A stretch of DNA of 36,653 nucleotides from an uncultured Collinsella sp. (GTDB lineage: Bacteria; Actinomycetota; Coriobacteriia; Coriobacteriales; Coriobacteriaceae): NCBI GenBank assembly GCA_900758845.1, contig CAAESW010000071.1:1-36653 (forward strand). Direction: 5' to 3'. The position numbers and the translations under genes were made by a program. Shown piece after piece: positions 25,787 to 32,309 of this stretch. The notes below the pieces were generated by a model, which was not told where the DNA came from, did not search any database, and was given only the letters and a program-made list of their open reading frames with translations. How positions within the stretch are numbered: the stretch's first letter is position 1; each line of letters begins with the position of its first letter.

Positions 25787-26605
25787 ATGGCTGAGATGAC
25801 GCTTGAGGGTGTGGACGCTCGTCCTGAGGATTCCGCATTTGTCCTAGGCCGCGTGCATTCAATCGAGACGATGGGAACGGTCGACGGACCCGGCATTCGC
25901 TTTGTGGTGTTTGTCCAGGGCTGTCCCATGCGCTGCGCGTATTGTCACAATCCCGATACCTGGTCGGTTAACGGCGGCACCATGGTGACCGTCGAACACC
26001 TGATGGATGAGTTCCAGAGTAACCACGAGTTCTATCGCAGCGGCGGAATTACGGTTTCGGGCGGCGAGCCGCTCCTACAGCCTGAGTTTTTGGCCGACTT
26101 GTTCCACGCCATGCACAACAACCCCGATGGCCGTGTGCATACCTGCCTGGATAGCTGTGGCTACGCCTTCGACCCTCAGCATCCCGAGAAGTTCGATGCC
26201 GTGCTCAACGAGACCGACATGGTACTGCTCGATATCAAGCATGCCGACCCGGTCGAGCATAAAAAGCTGACCGGTTGTGATCCCGCACGCATCCTGGCGT
26301 TTGGCGATGAGCTTGCACGTCGCAAAATCAAGGTCGTTATCCGCCACGTGGTGGTGCCGGGCATTACCGACACGGTGGAGGAGTGCGAGAAGCTCGGTCG
26401 CCTCATCGCTCCATGGCACAACGTGGTGGGCCTGGAAATGCTGCCGTATCACACGATGGGTGTCGTCAAGTACGAGCAACTGGGCATTCCCTATAAGCTC
26501 GAGGGCGTTCCACAGATGGATACCGCGCGCATGCCCGAGCTGCGCAACGCCGTCATGACGGGCATGAAAAAGCGCCGTGCGGAACTCAAAAACGCCATCG
26601 GCTAG
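25787..26605 (+). CDS. pflA: Pyruvate formate-lyase activating enzyme
   Basis: A radical SAM enzyme that abstracts hydrogen from the radical glycine of pyruvate formate-lyase. The 272-residue protein has the CxxxCxxC cluster motif as CPMRCAYCHNPDTW (Cys46, Cys50, Cys53), preceded by GTVDGPGIRFVVFVQG, then GGITVSGGEPLLQ (SAM-binding GGE) and LLDIKHAD. Length is slightly above E. coli PflA (246) because of an N-terminal extension. ATG 25787 is chosen; an in-frame TTG at 25757 would add ten residues but would itself contain AAGGAG. In this genome its target would be Gly58 of the separate glycyl-radical protein at 18308-18559, so substrate recognition must occur on a two-chain enzyme or on the free small protein. 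Confidence 0.93.
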   Translation: MAEMTLEGVDARPEDSAFVLGRVHSIETMGTVDGPGIRFVVFVQGCPMRCAYCHNPDTWSVNGGTMVTVEHLMDEFQSNHEFYRSGGITVSGGEPLLQPEFLADLFHAMHNNPDGRVHTCLDSCGYAFDPQHPEKFDAVLNETDMVLLDIKHADPVEHKKLTGCDPARILAFGDELARRKIKVVIRHVVVPGITDTVEECEKLGRLIAPWHNVVGLEMLPYHTMGVVKYEQLGIPYKLEGVPQMDTARMPELRNAVMTGMKKRRAELKNAIG

Positions 26606-26625
26606 CGAGCCATTTTCGCCCCCAA

Positions 26626-26660
26626 GGGCACTCATTGGGGACAGACTTAAATGAGTGCCC
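26626..26660. repeat. REP-like palindrome with GGGGACAG core
   Basis: GGGCACTCATT (26626-26636) and AATGAGTGCCC (26650-26660) are perfect inverted copies around GGGGACAGACTTA. Elements of this form are commonly associated with REP-type tyrosine transposases; none is present in the window. It lies 20 bases after the pflA stop codon. Confidence 0.6.
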
Positions 26661-26695
26661 CTGGGCACCAAGTTGATTGCCAAAGAGCCCCGTCA

Positions 26696-26762
26696 AGTTG
26701 CGGTGGAATAGTTCTTGTTTTTCGGCTTATGCCGCCCAAATAGGAACTATTCCACCGCAACT
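26696..26762. repeat. 67-bp hairpin with perfect 19-bp arms
   Basis: AGTTGCGGTGGAATAGTTC (26696-26714) is perfectly complementary to 26744-26762. The 29-base loop contains a second small hairpin, CGGCTTATGCCG, giving a nested structure. It differs in sequence from the REP palindrome just upstream. There is no T-run, and I regard it as another class of intergenic repeat. Confidence 0.65.
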
Positions 26763-26920
26763 GCGTTTTGGGCGGAGATGCGCAACAGAATCGTGCCATT
26801 TGGATAAATACGCTTGTGGTTTCTTTAAAGACGCCTTAAACGCCGCTGAGTATCTTTGGAAAGAAATGCCTGCTCGGTATTATGCTGCTCGTATATAAAC
26901 GGTAGCAGTCAGGAGACCAC

Positions 26921-28039
26921 GTGCGAAACAACGCATCGCGGGACGAGTATGTGCCGCAGCATGGCAGCAGATATGAGACGAAGGGCACGCCTTCGCGTGG
27001 CCTCGCTGACGTTCGCACCCGCGTGACGAAGATTGCCGCCGTTGGGATGCTAACGTTGGCGGTTATTATCCTCGGAATTACCGCCAAAACCTACGCGTCG
27101 GAGCGAATGGCACACTCAGATGCGTCAACGGTACAGACGCAAAACAAAAAGGTCTCTGAATCTAAAGCCTCCGCAAGTCAAACCCTGTCGACAGCGAGCC
27201 TTAAGACGAGGCTTTCGAAGGCGGACTTTAACGATATTCCCTCAGGCGATACCGTGCAGACCTTCTCACTGGTTGATGACCAGATCCCCGCCCTGGAGGA
27301 TGAGAGCCTCGCCGCGCTCCAAGATGCCCTTGATCAGGCCCAGGAATTGGGCGATGTGGGCGTGGTGTTTTACGATTTGTCGAGCGGCAAGGGCGTGACG
27401 TATAACGCCGATGCCGAGGTTTACGGCGCGAGTAGCTACAAGGCACTCTATGCGTTGTACATCTGCGAATCTCTGGTCGAGACGGGCCAGGTCTCACTCG
27501 ATGATTCCCTTGGCACCTATGGTGGCTATAACATGGGCTGGCAGACGGTGCGCGACCTAATCGAGGCCGCGGTCGTTAATTCGGACAACGATTCGTTTAT
27601 TGCGTTACGCGCGGCGTTTGACCATGCCGGTTACGAGGATTGGATTGTCAGTCTTGGCATCGATTACGATACCGCGCTCGATCCGATGAGTGATTTTCCC
27701 ACCTATTGCCCGCGCACTTCTGCTAGGTTATGGCGTGAGATGAGCGAGTATCTGAGCACGGATACCGAGACTTCACAGTGGTTGTCGGGCCTTCTGGCAT
27801 CAACATTGCGCTCGTTTATTCGCGATGGCATTGCGGACGATCAGGTCTCGGTGCGCAACAAGGCAGGCTGGATCAGCGAGGACGGTTGCTATTCGACATG
27901 TGATGCCGGACTGATCGACGTCGACGGCTATAGCTATGTTATGAGCATCATGACGTCGATGCCGTGGAGCGACCAATCGAGTGAGGCTGTGGCCGCGATT
28001 GCAAAGGCGCTCTATGATGTGCGGTCCTCGTTGGCCTAG
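26921..28039 (+). CDS. Membrane-anchored beta-lactamase/PBP-fold serine hydrolase
   Basis: A 372-residue protein with a cytoplasmic N-terminus, one transmembrane anchor at about 37-57 (IAAVGMLTLAVIILGITA), a Ser/Thr/Lys-rich spacer, and a C-terminal class A beta-lactamase-like domain (about 125-370). The three signature boxes are present: SSYK (nucleophile Ser171, Lys174), SDN (221-223) and KAG (314-316) in place of KTG. The domain therefore sits outside the membrane. A true beta-lactamase, a carboxypeptidase and a cell-wall-associated serine hydrolase are all possible. The Glu166-type omega loop of class A enzymes is not obvious, which argues against efficient beta-lactam hydrolysis. The start is GTG, with CAGGAG at correct spacing. 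Confidence 0.82.
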   Translation: MRNNASRDEYVPQHGSRYETKGTPSRGLADVRTRVTKIAAVGMLTLAVIILGITAKTYASERMAHSDASTVQTQNKKVSESKASASQTLSTASLKTRLSKADFNDIPSGDTVQTFSLVDDQIPALEDESLAALQDALDQAQELGDVGVVFYDLSSGKGVTYNADAEVYGASSYKALYALYICESLVETGQVSLDDSLGTYGGYNMGWQTVRDLIEAAVVNSDNDSFIALRAAFDHAGYEDWIVSLGIDYDTALDPMSDFPTYCPRTSARLWREMSEYLSTDTETSQWLSGLLASTLRSFIRDGIADDQVSVRNKAGWISEDGCYSTCDAGLIDVDGYSYVMSIMTSMPWSDQSSEAVAAIAKALYDVRSSLA

Positions 28040-28118
28040 CGACTTCGTAAAAAGTGAAAGAGCCAAAATGCTGGTACCATACCGTGGATAAGCAATTTGC
28101 ACGGATTTGGGGGATGGC

Positions 28119-28856
28119 ATGGCAACCATCGCGATCATAGGCGCACTCGAAAAAGAGGTTGCGCAGATTAAAGAAGAGCTGAGTGGCGCGAATGAGGCGC
28201 AGGAGGCGGGCTTGACCGTTGTGAGCGGCGAGCTTGACGGTCTGACGGTGGTCGCCACGACCGCTGGCATGGGAACCGTAAACGCCGCGGCGGCAACGCA
28301 GCATCTCATCAGCAAATATGCCCCGCAGGCCGTTGTGTTTTCGGGCATTGCGGGTGGCCTAAACCCTAAGCTCCATATTAACGACGTGGTTATAGGCAAG
28401 TGCCTGCGCTATCTCGATACTGACACGGCGCTCATCGCCGAGTCGGCGCCGGGACTCGAGGAGTTTGTCTCGACGCCGGCGTTGGCTGATGTTGCCGCCG
28501 CCGTGCTTGCCGAGCATGGATTTGTGGATGCCTCGGCGGATGAGAATTCTGCGGAGAAGGACCCCAAGCAGTTCCTGTGTGGCACTATCGCCACGGGCGA
28601 CCGCTTTGTTACGGGTGACGCCATGCGTAACGCTGCGATTGAGGCCACGCATGCCGATTGCGTCGAGATGGAGGGCGCGGCAATTGCGCACATCGCGGCC
28701 AAGAATGGTGTCGATTGCCTAGTGCTGCGCGCTATCAGCGATAATTGTGACGAGGCATATGACGCGTTTTGCGAGCGCGAGTTCGATCTGGATGAGTACG
28801 CTCGCACCGCGAGCGGCATCACGCTTGACATCGTTCGTAGTATCGCCGCCGCGTAA
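28119..28856 (+). CDS. mtnN: 5'-methylthioadenosine/S-adenosylhomocysteine nucleosidase
   Basis: Hydrolyses methylthioadenosine and S-adenosylhomocysteine to adenine and the ribosyl thioether, in methionine salvage and methyl-cycle detoxification. The 245-residue protein carries the nucleoside phosphorylase-fold motifs: IAIIGALEKEVAQI at the N-terminus, VVFSGIAGGLNP, a purine-site region, the EMEGAA catalytic segment (about 183-188) and LRAISDNCDE. A TTG four codons upstream is in frame, but ATG 28119 fits the family start and has GGGGGAT just before it. engB follows closely (42 bases) in the same direction, so the two are probably co-transcribed. Confidence 0.93.
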   Translation: MATIAIIGALEKEVAQIKEELSGANEAQEAGLTVVSGELDGLTVVATTAGMGTVNAAAATQHLISKYAPQAVVFSGIAGGLNPKLHINDVVIGKCLRYLDTDTALIAESAPGLEEFVSTPALADVAAAVLAEHGFVDASADENSAEKDPKQFLCGTIATGDRFVTGDAMRNAAIEATHADCVEMEGAAIAHIAAKNGVDCLVLRAISDNCDEAYDAFCEREFDLDEYARTASGITLDIVRSIAAA

Positions 28857-28898
28857 TAGCGCGCCCGTTTTATAAAAACCTACGACCAAGGAGTGTCC

Positions 28899-29489
28899 AT
28901 GGCCGATTCCATTAACTACCAGCTTGCCAAGTTCGTCGCCAGCTATGGCAAGGTTTCGCAGATCCCCGAGTCCACCTGTCCCGAGGTGAGCTTTGTGGGC
29001 CGCTCCAATGTGGGCAAGTCGTCTATCATGAACAAGCTCTTTGGCCGCAAGAACCTGGTCAAGGTTTCGAGCACGCCGGGCAAGACGAGCAATATCAATT
29101 TCTTCGAGGCCGACGACGTGCACTTTGTGGACCTGCCGGGCTACGGTTTCGCTCGCCGTTCCAAGGCCGAGCGCGACCGTTGGGCCGAGCTCATTGGCGA
29201 CTTCTTCGACTCCGAGCGCAGCTTCAACCTGGTTGTGTCGCTGGTGGACATTCGCCACGATCCCAGTAAACTCGACCATGACATGATCGACTACCTGCAG
29301 GGCAACGAGTTCAACTTTATCGTCTGCCTCACCAAAGCCGACAAGCTCAGTCGCACCCAGCAGGCCCGCCAGGCGGCAGCCATCAAAAAGCAGCTCAACG
29401 TCCCGGCCGAGAACGTAATCATTACAAGCTCCCAGACCGGCACCGGCATCGACGAACTCAAAAAGCGCATCGCCGAGGCTTGTCTCTAG
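28899..29489 (+). CDS. engB: Ribosome biogenesis GTP-binding protein EngB (YsxC/YihA)
   Basis: A GTPase needed for assembly of the large ribosomal subunit, 196 residues. G motifs: G1 GRSNVGKSS (34-42), G2 threonine in STPGKTS, G3 DLPGYGFA, G4 TKADK, and a G5-like SSQTG. The length matches YsxC. AAGGAG precedes ATG 28899 with 6-base spacing; the GTG two codons earlier lies within the ribosome binding site. It is followed by the palindromic region that precedes the toxin-antitoxin pair. Confidence 0.95.
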   Translation: MADSINYQLAKFVASYGKVSQIPESTCPEVSFVGRSNVGKSSIMNKLFGRKNLVKVSSTPGKTSNINFFEADDVHFVDLPGYGFARRSKAERDRWAELIGDFFDSERSFNLVVSLVDIRHDPSKLDHDMIDYLQGNEFNFIVCLTKADKLSRTQQARQAAAIKKQLNVPAENVIITSSQTGTGIDELKKRIAEACL

Positions 29490-29525
29490 TAAGGGCTCAT
29501 GGCAGGCAATAGTTTGCATCTATCT

Positions 29526-29572
29526 ATATCACCCCAGTGATAGTTGTTGGTACACTATCACTGGGGTGATAT
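29526..29572. promoter_or_regulatory. Two 16-bp palindromic operator-like sites before the toxin gene
   Basis: TATCACCCCAGTGATA (29527-29542) and TATCACTGGGGTGATA (29556-29571) are each palindromic (TATCAC/GTGATA) and are reverse complements of each other. Together they make a perfect 18-bp inverted repeat with an 11-base spacer. Their centres are 29 bases apart, nearly three helical turns. TACACT between them could be a -10. The right arm is followed by TTTTTG, so the same DNA might also terminate engB transcripts. It ends 18 bases before the toxin ATG. Confidence 0.65.
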
Positions 29573-29590
29573 TTTTGTTTGGAGGTCGAT

Positions 29591-30274
29591 ATGGAGTTAT
29601 GGCACGGATCGGACGTTGTTGTCGAGCATCCATCGCTGGATAAATGTAGGCAATTCAATGACTATGGGCGCGGGTTTTATTGCACGCCGCATGAAGAAAT
29701 GGCAATGGAGTGGGCATGCCGGACTGAGTCTGATGGCATTGCTAATCGATATGAGCTTGATTTAGATGGCCTTGCGATTTTGGATTTGGAATCAGGTGAG
29801 TTCTCGATTCTCAACTGGCTTGCAATTCTGGCGAATAACAGAGAGTTCAATGTTTCAACGCCAGTAGCACGCGAGGGGCTTCGCTATCTACTTGATAACT
29901 GCTTAATTGATATATCTCCTTATGACGTTATTCGAGGCTATCGTGCAGACGATTCTTATTTCTCGTTTGCAAGACAGTTTGTCAACGGCATGATTTCGCT
30001 CAGGCAATTGCAGCGCATTATGCGTTTGGGCGATTTGGGCATTCAATATGCGCTTATGAGTGAGCGCGCGTTCTCGGCGATCAGGTTCCGCGAATGGAAA
30101 CAGGCCTCGGGAGCCGAGTTTTATCCCAAACGATTTGAGCGAGAACAGAATGCTCGACGTAAGTACCTGGATACGGTAAACGGATTTGACTCTGATGGTG
30201 TCGACATTAGGGATTTGATGGCAGGAAGGGTTGATTTAAATGATCCAAGAGTTAACGGATTGTGGGCCGAGTAG
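29591..30274 (+). CDS. DUF3990-like putative toxin of a toxin-antitoxin pair
   Basis: A 227-residue cytoplasmic protein. The N-terminus LWHGSDVVVEHP, followed by QFNDYGRGFYCTPHEEMAMEWA, matches the DUF3990 pattern (HGS...DFGkGFY.T....A..WA), a family with an ADP-ribosyltransferase-like fold often found in toxin modules. Codon use is visibly more AT-rich than in engB or thrB, suggesting acquisition. The start is ATG 29591 with GGAGG 5 bases before. Its 3' end overlaps the next gene by 35 bases, so the two are co-translated. Being preceded by paired operator palindromes and followed by an HTH protein, it most likely is the toxin half. Family membership is recognised by pattern only, and activity is inferred. 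Confidence 0.75.
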   Translation: MELWHGSDVVVEHPSLDKCRQFNDYGRGFYCTPHEEMAMEWACRTESDGIANRYELDLDGLAILDLESGEFSILNWLAILANNREFNVSTPVAREGLRYLLDNCLIDISPYDVIRGYRADDSYFSFARQFVNGMISLRQLQRIMRLGDLGIQYALMSERAFSAIRFREWKQASGAEFYPKRFEREQNARRKYLDTVNGFDSDGVDIRDLMAGRVDLNDPRVNGLWAE

Positions 30275-30938
30275 GACATACCCCGTCTACTACCTCGAGG
30301 ACGCAATGAACAACCTCGGCGACTGCTTTGACTATGCCGTTAACGATTATGGAGCAGAAGGATCGGAAGTTGCTGAACTCTTTTGCCTGAGCGGCGTAGC
30401 TCGCGAGTTCGAACGCGGCAATGCATGGGTCGTATCGGGAAAATCGGGCGTTGAGCTGTTCGCGCTTATCGCTGAAAGGTCCGGCTATCAGAGCGGGTCT
30501 ATACCGGATCGCACCTATCGTTTTGAGAAGACGCCAGAGTATTGGACAGGCTGGATACTGGCATATCTGCAGTGGCGTTTAGGGGAGTCTTTCGAAGACC
30601 TGCTGCATGTCGTTCCGTTTGACGCACTGCGCAGTCTGTACTATCCCTGGCACGAAGCCTCGGAGGAACGCGTGGCTCGCCTCGTCTGCGATATGGCGAA
30701 AAAAGCGTCCAGGCAAACCAAACTTGCGTTAGCAAGAAAGAAGCTTAAGAAAACCCAACAAGACCTAGCATACGAATCGGGTGTGTCACTCCGCTCAATC
30801 CAAATGTACGAACAGCGCCAGAGAAACATCAATGAAGCCTCGGTAACAACCGTAAGAGCTATAGCAAAAGCCCTACACTGCAACATCGAAGACCTCCTAG
30901 AACCAGTCTTCGAATACAAAGAAACCAGCGCAGCGTAA
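30240..30938 (+). CDS. Xre-HTH putative antitoxin partnered with the DUF3990-like protein
   Basis: A 232-residue protein with two parts. Residues 1-150 form a helical domain of unknown function (YYLEDAMNNLGDCFDYAVND, LFCLSGVAREFERGN, SGVELF). Residues about 165-222 form a Cro/C1-type HTH (RKKLKKTQQDLAYESGVSLR, then IAKALHCNIEDLLEP). The N-terminal part probably binds the toxin and the HTH the palindromes upstream, giving autoregulation. ATG 30240 lies inside the toxin gene and has AGGAAGG about 9 bases upstream. A later ATG at 30303-30308 would remove the conserved YYLEDAM segment. The last 150 bases are strikingly A-rich, unlike the flanking genes. Confidence 0.75.
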   Translation: MIQELTDCGPSRTYPVYYLEDAMNNLGDCFDYAVNDYGAEGSEVAELFCLSGVAREFERGNAWVVSGKSGVELFALIAERSGYQSGSIPDRTYRFEKTPEYWTGWILAYLQWRLGESFEDLLHVVPFDALRSLYYPWHEASEERVARLVCDMAKKASRQTKLALARKKLKKTQQDLAYESGVSLRSIQMYEQRQRNINEASVTTVRAIAKALHCNIEDLLEPVFEYKETSAA

Positions 30939-31045
30939 ACCAAGCACACAGCCGATGCCCGCCTCTAGGAAGTGCTCCAGCCTAGCAATAGCCCCTATCA
31001 ATAAAAAGCAGGCTATCAGCCCGGCGCCCCTTCAAAGCGTGGGTC

Positions 31046-31232
31046 CCTGTAGACATCCTCAGCAAGGTAGGCGCAGGGACGGTCGGGATGTTCCCTCAAA
31101 ATCATTCCGCAGCGCGAAGGCCCCTTGTCCGTCGCTCCGTAGGAGCAGGACAAGGGGCCTTCATGCGCGAGGACGATTTTGAGGGAACATCCCGACCGTC
31201 CCGGACAGGTATATGAGGAGGATGTCTACAGG
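31046..31232. repeat. Nested long-hairpin repeat next to thrB
   Basis: The core (31076-31202) has arms from GGGACGGTCGGGATGTTCCC to the matching complement, enclosing GAAGGCCCCTTGTCC/GGACAAGGGGCCTTC and the family's asymmetric internal segment, here in inverted orientation. A further outer pair, CCTGTAGACATCCTC (31046-31060) and GAGGATGTCTACAGG (31218-31232), is separated from the core by unpaired bases, and its right half includes the thrB stop codon. It occupies most of the 287-base gap between the toxin-antitoxin pair and thrB. Confidence 0.75.
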
Positions 31233-32107
31233 TACTCGATTTGAGCGCCCTCGGTGTCGCACGTCAGAATATGCGTATCACACTTGGGGAACTGCTCGCG
31301 TAGCTTGACCTGCAGGAACTTTGCCACGATGGTGTCGTCGGTCACAGCCATGAGAGTCGAGCCCGAACCACTGATCCAGATGGTCTTGGCGCCGCCGTTA
31401 AGGCAGGTGTCGCGCACGGCGTTGTAGTCGGGAATCAGACGGCGGCGATAGGGCTCCTGGATACGGTCGTCGTTGGCGGCGGCAATCAGGTCAAGGTCGC
31501 CGGTCTCCAGGCCGCGCGTCATGCCGGCGATGCGACCCATTTGCCATACGGCGGTGGAGAGTGGGATCTCCTGCGGTACAACCTTGCGCGCCTCGCTCGT
31601 ATGCACCTCGTAGGGCGGAATTACAGTAATAAAACGCAAGCGATCGCTTACCTCGTAGCGCAGGCACTGGGGCAGCGAGTCGGTCGGCGTAAAGGAGCAG
31701 ACGGCACCGCCCAGGATGGCAGGGGCGACGTTATCGGGATGGCCCTCGACCTCGGTGGCAATGCGGACGAGCTCGGCACGGTCGACGGTGTGGCCCGTCA
31801 GCGCGGCGGCAGCCATGATGCCGGCGACGACGCAAGTGGAGCTGGAACCCAGGCCGCGAGCGACGGGCACGTCGGTTTGAATGTCGATGGCAACGGGGAA
31901 AGCCGGCTCGCCCCACGCGGCCAGTGCATCGACAAAGCTCACATAGACCAGGTTGTTCTCGTTTTGGAATTCCTCGGGGCAGCCCGTGATGGTGAGCTTG
32001 TCGGCGCGCTCGAAGGTGAAGTGCGAGTAGAGGCTGACGGCCATGCCGAGGGTGTCGTAGCCGATGCCTAGGTTGGCGCTGGTTGCTGGGACGGTGATTT
32101 TGATCAT
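31226..32107 (-). CDS. thrB: Homoserine kinase
   Basis: Phosphorylates L-homoserine to O-phosphohomoserine, the penultimate step of threonine synthesis. The 293-residue GHMP kinase shows IKITVPATSANLGIGYDTLG at the N-terminus, the ATP-binding PVARGLGSSSTCVVAG loop, EGHPDNVAPAILGG, and the C-terminal WISGSGSTLMAV motif. The frame stays open 24 codons upstream, but ATG 32107 is preceded by AGGAGG and matches the family start. It lies downstream of thrC on the same strand, separated by a terminator and a long hairpin, so it is either expressed by read-through or from a promoter I cannot see. Confidence 0.95.
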   Translation of the reverse strand: MIKITVPATSANLGIGYDTLGMAVSLYSHFTFERADKLTITGCPEEFQNENNLVYVSFVDALAAWGEPAFPVAIDIQTDVPVARGLGSSSTCVVAGIMAAAALTGHTVDRAELVRIATEVEGHPDNVAPAILGGAVCSFTPTDSLPQCLRYEVSDRLRFITVIPPYEVHTSEARKVVPQEIPLSTAVWQMGRIAGMTRGLETGDLDLIAAANDDRIQEPYRRRLIPDYNAVRDTCLNGGAKTIWISGSGSTLMAVTDDTIVAKFLQVKLREQFPKCDTHILTCDTEGAQIEYL

Positions 32108-32121
32108 GTGGGTCCTCCTGG

Positions 32122-32233
32122 GCGGGTCTGGTCGTTTAGTTCGCTGCTCGGGCAGTCCTGGCTCGCTCGGAAAGCACATTAAGTGCTTTCCGGCTCGTGC
32201 GGAACTCGCGACGAACTAAACGGCCAGACCCGC
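32122..32233. repeat. 112-bp hairpin between thrC and thrB
   Basis: A 22-base left arm beginning GCGGGTCTGGTCGTTTAG (32122-32143) pairs with 32212-32233 with one mismatch. An inner stem CGGAAAGCAC-ATTAA-GTGCTTTCCG is perfect. Between the stems are unequal segments containing CAGTCCTGG on one side and TGCGGAACT on the other, reminiscent of the asymmetric core of the other long hairpins. It begins a few bases upstream of the thrB ribosome binding site, so it lies in the 5' region of thrB. Confidence 0.65.
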
Positions 32234-32261
32234 TCGCATGCTCGTCATTATCCCGAAAGCT

Positions 32262-32296
32262 AAATAAAAAGAAGGTGCGCCGGCTTTCGCCGGCGC
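32262..32296 (-). terminator. Rho-independent terminator of thrC
   Basis: GCGCCGGC (32277-32284) and GCCGGCGC (32289-32296) form a perfect stem with a 4-base loop. On the minus strand they are followed by ACCTTCTTTTTATTT. It begins 14 bases after the thrC stop. Confidence 0.9.
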
Positions 32297-32309
32297 CTTA
32301 TAAGGGATT

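Noticed and set aside
31076..31202. tRNA-like or CRISPR-like element
   Set aside because: The structure is a single long hairpin without cloverleaf features or regularly spaced repeats.
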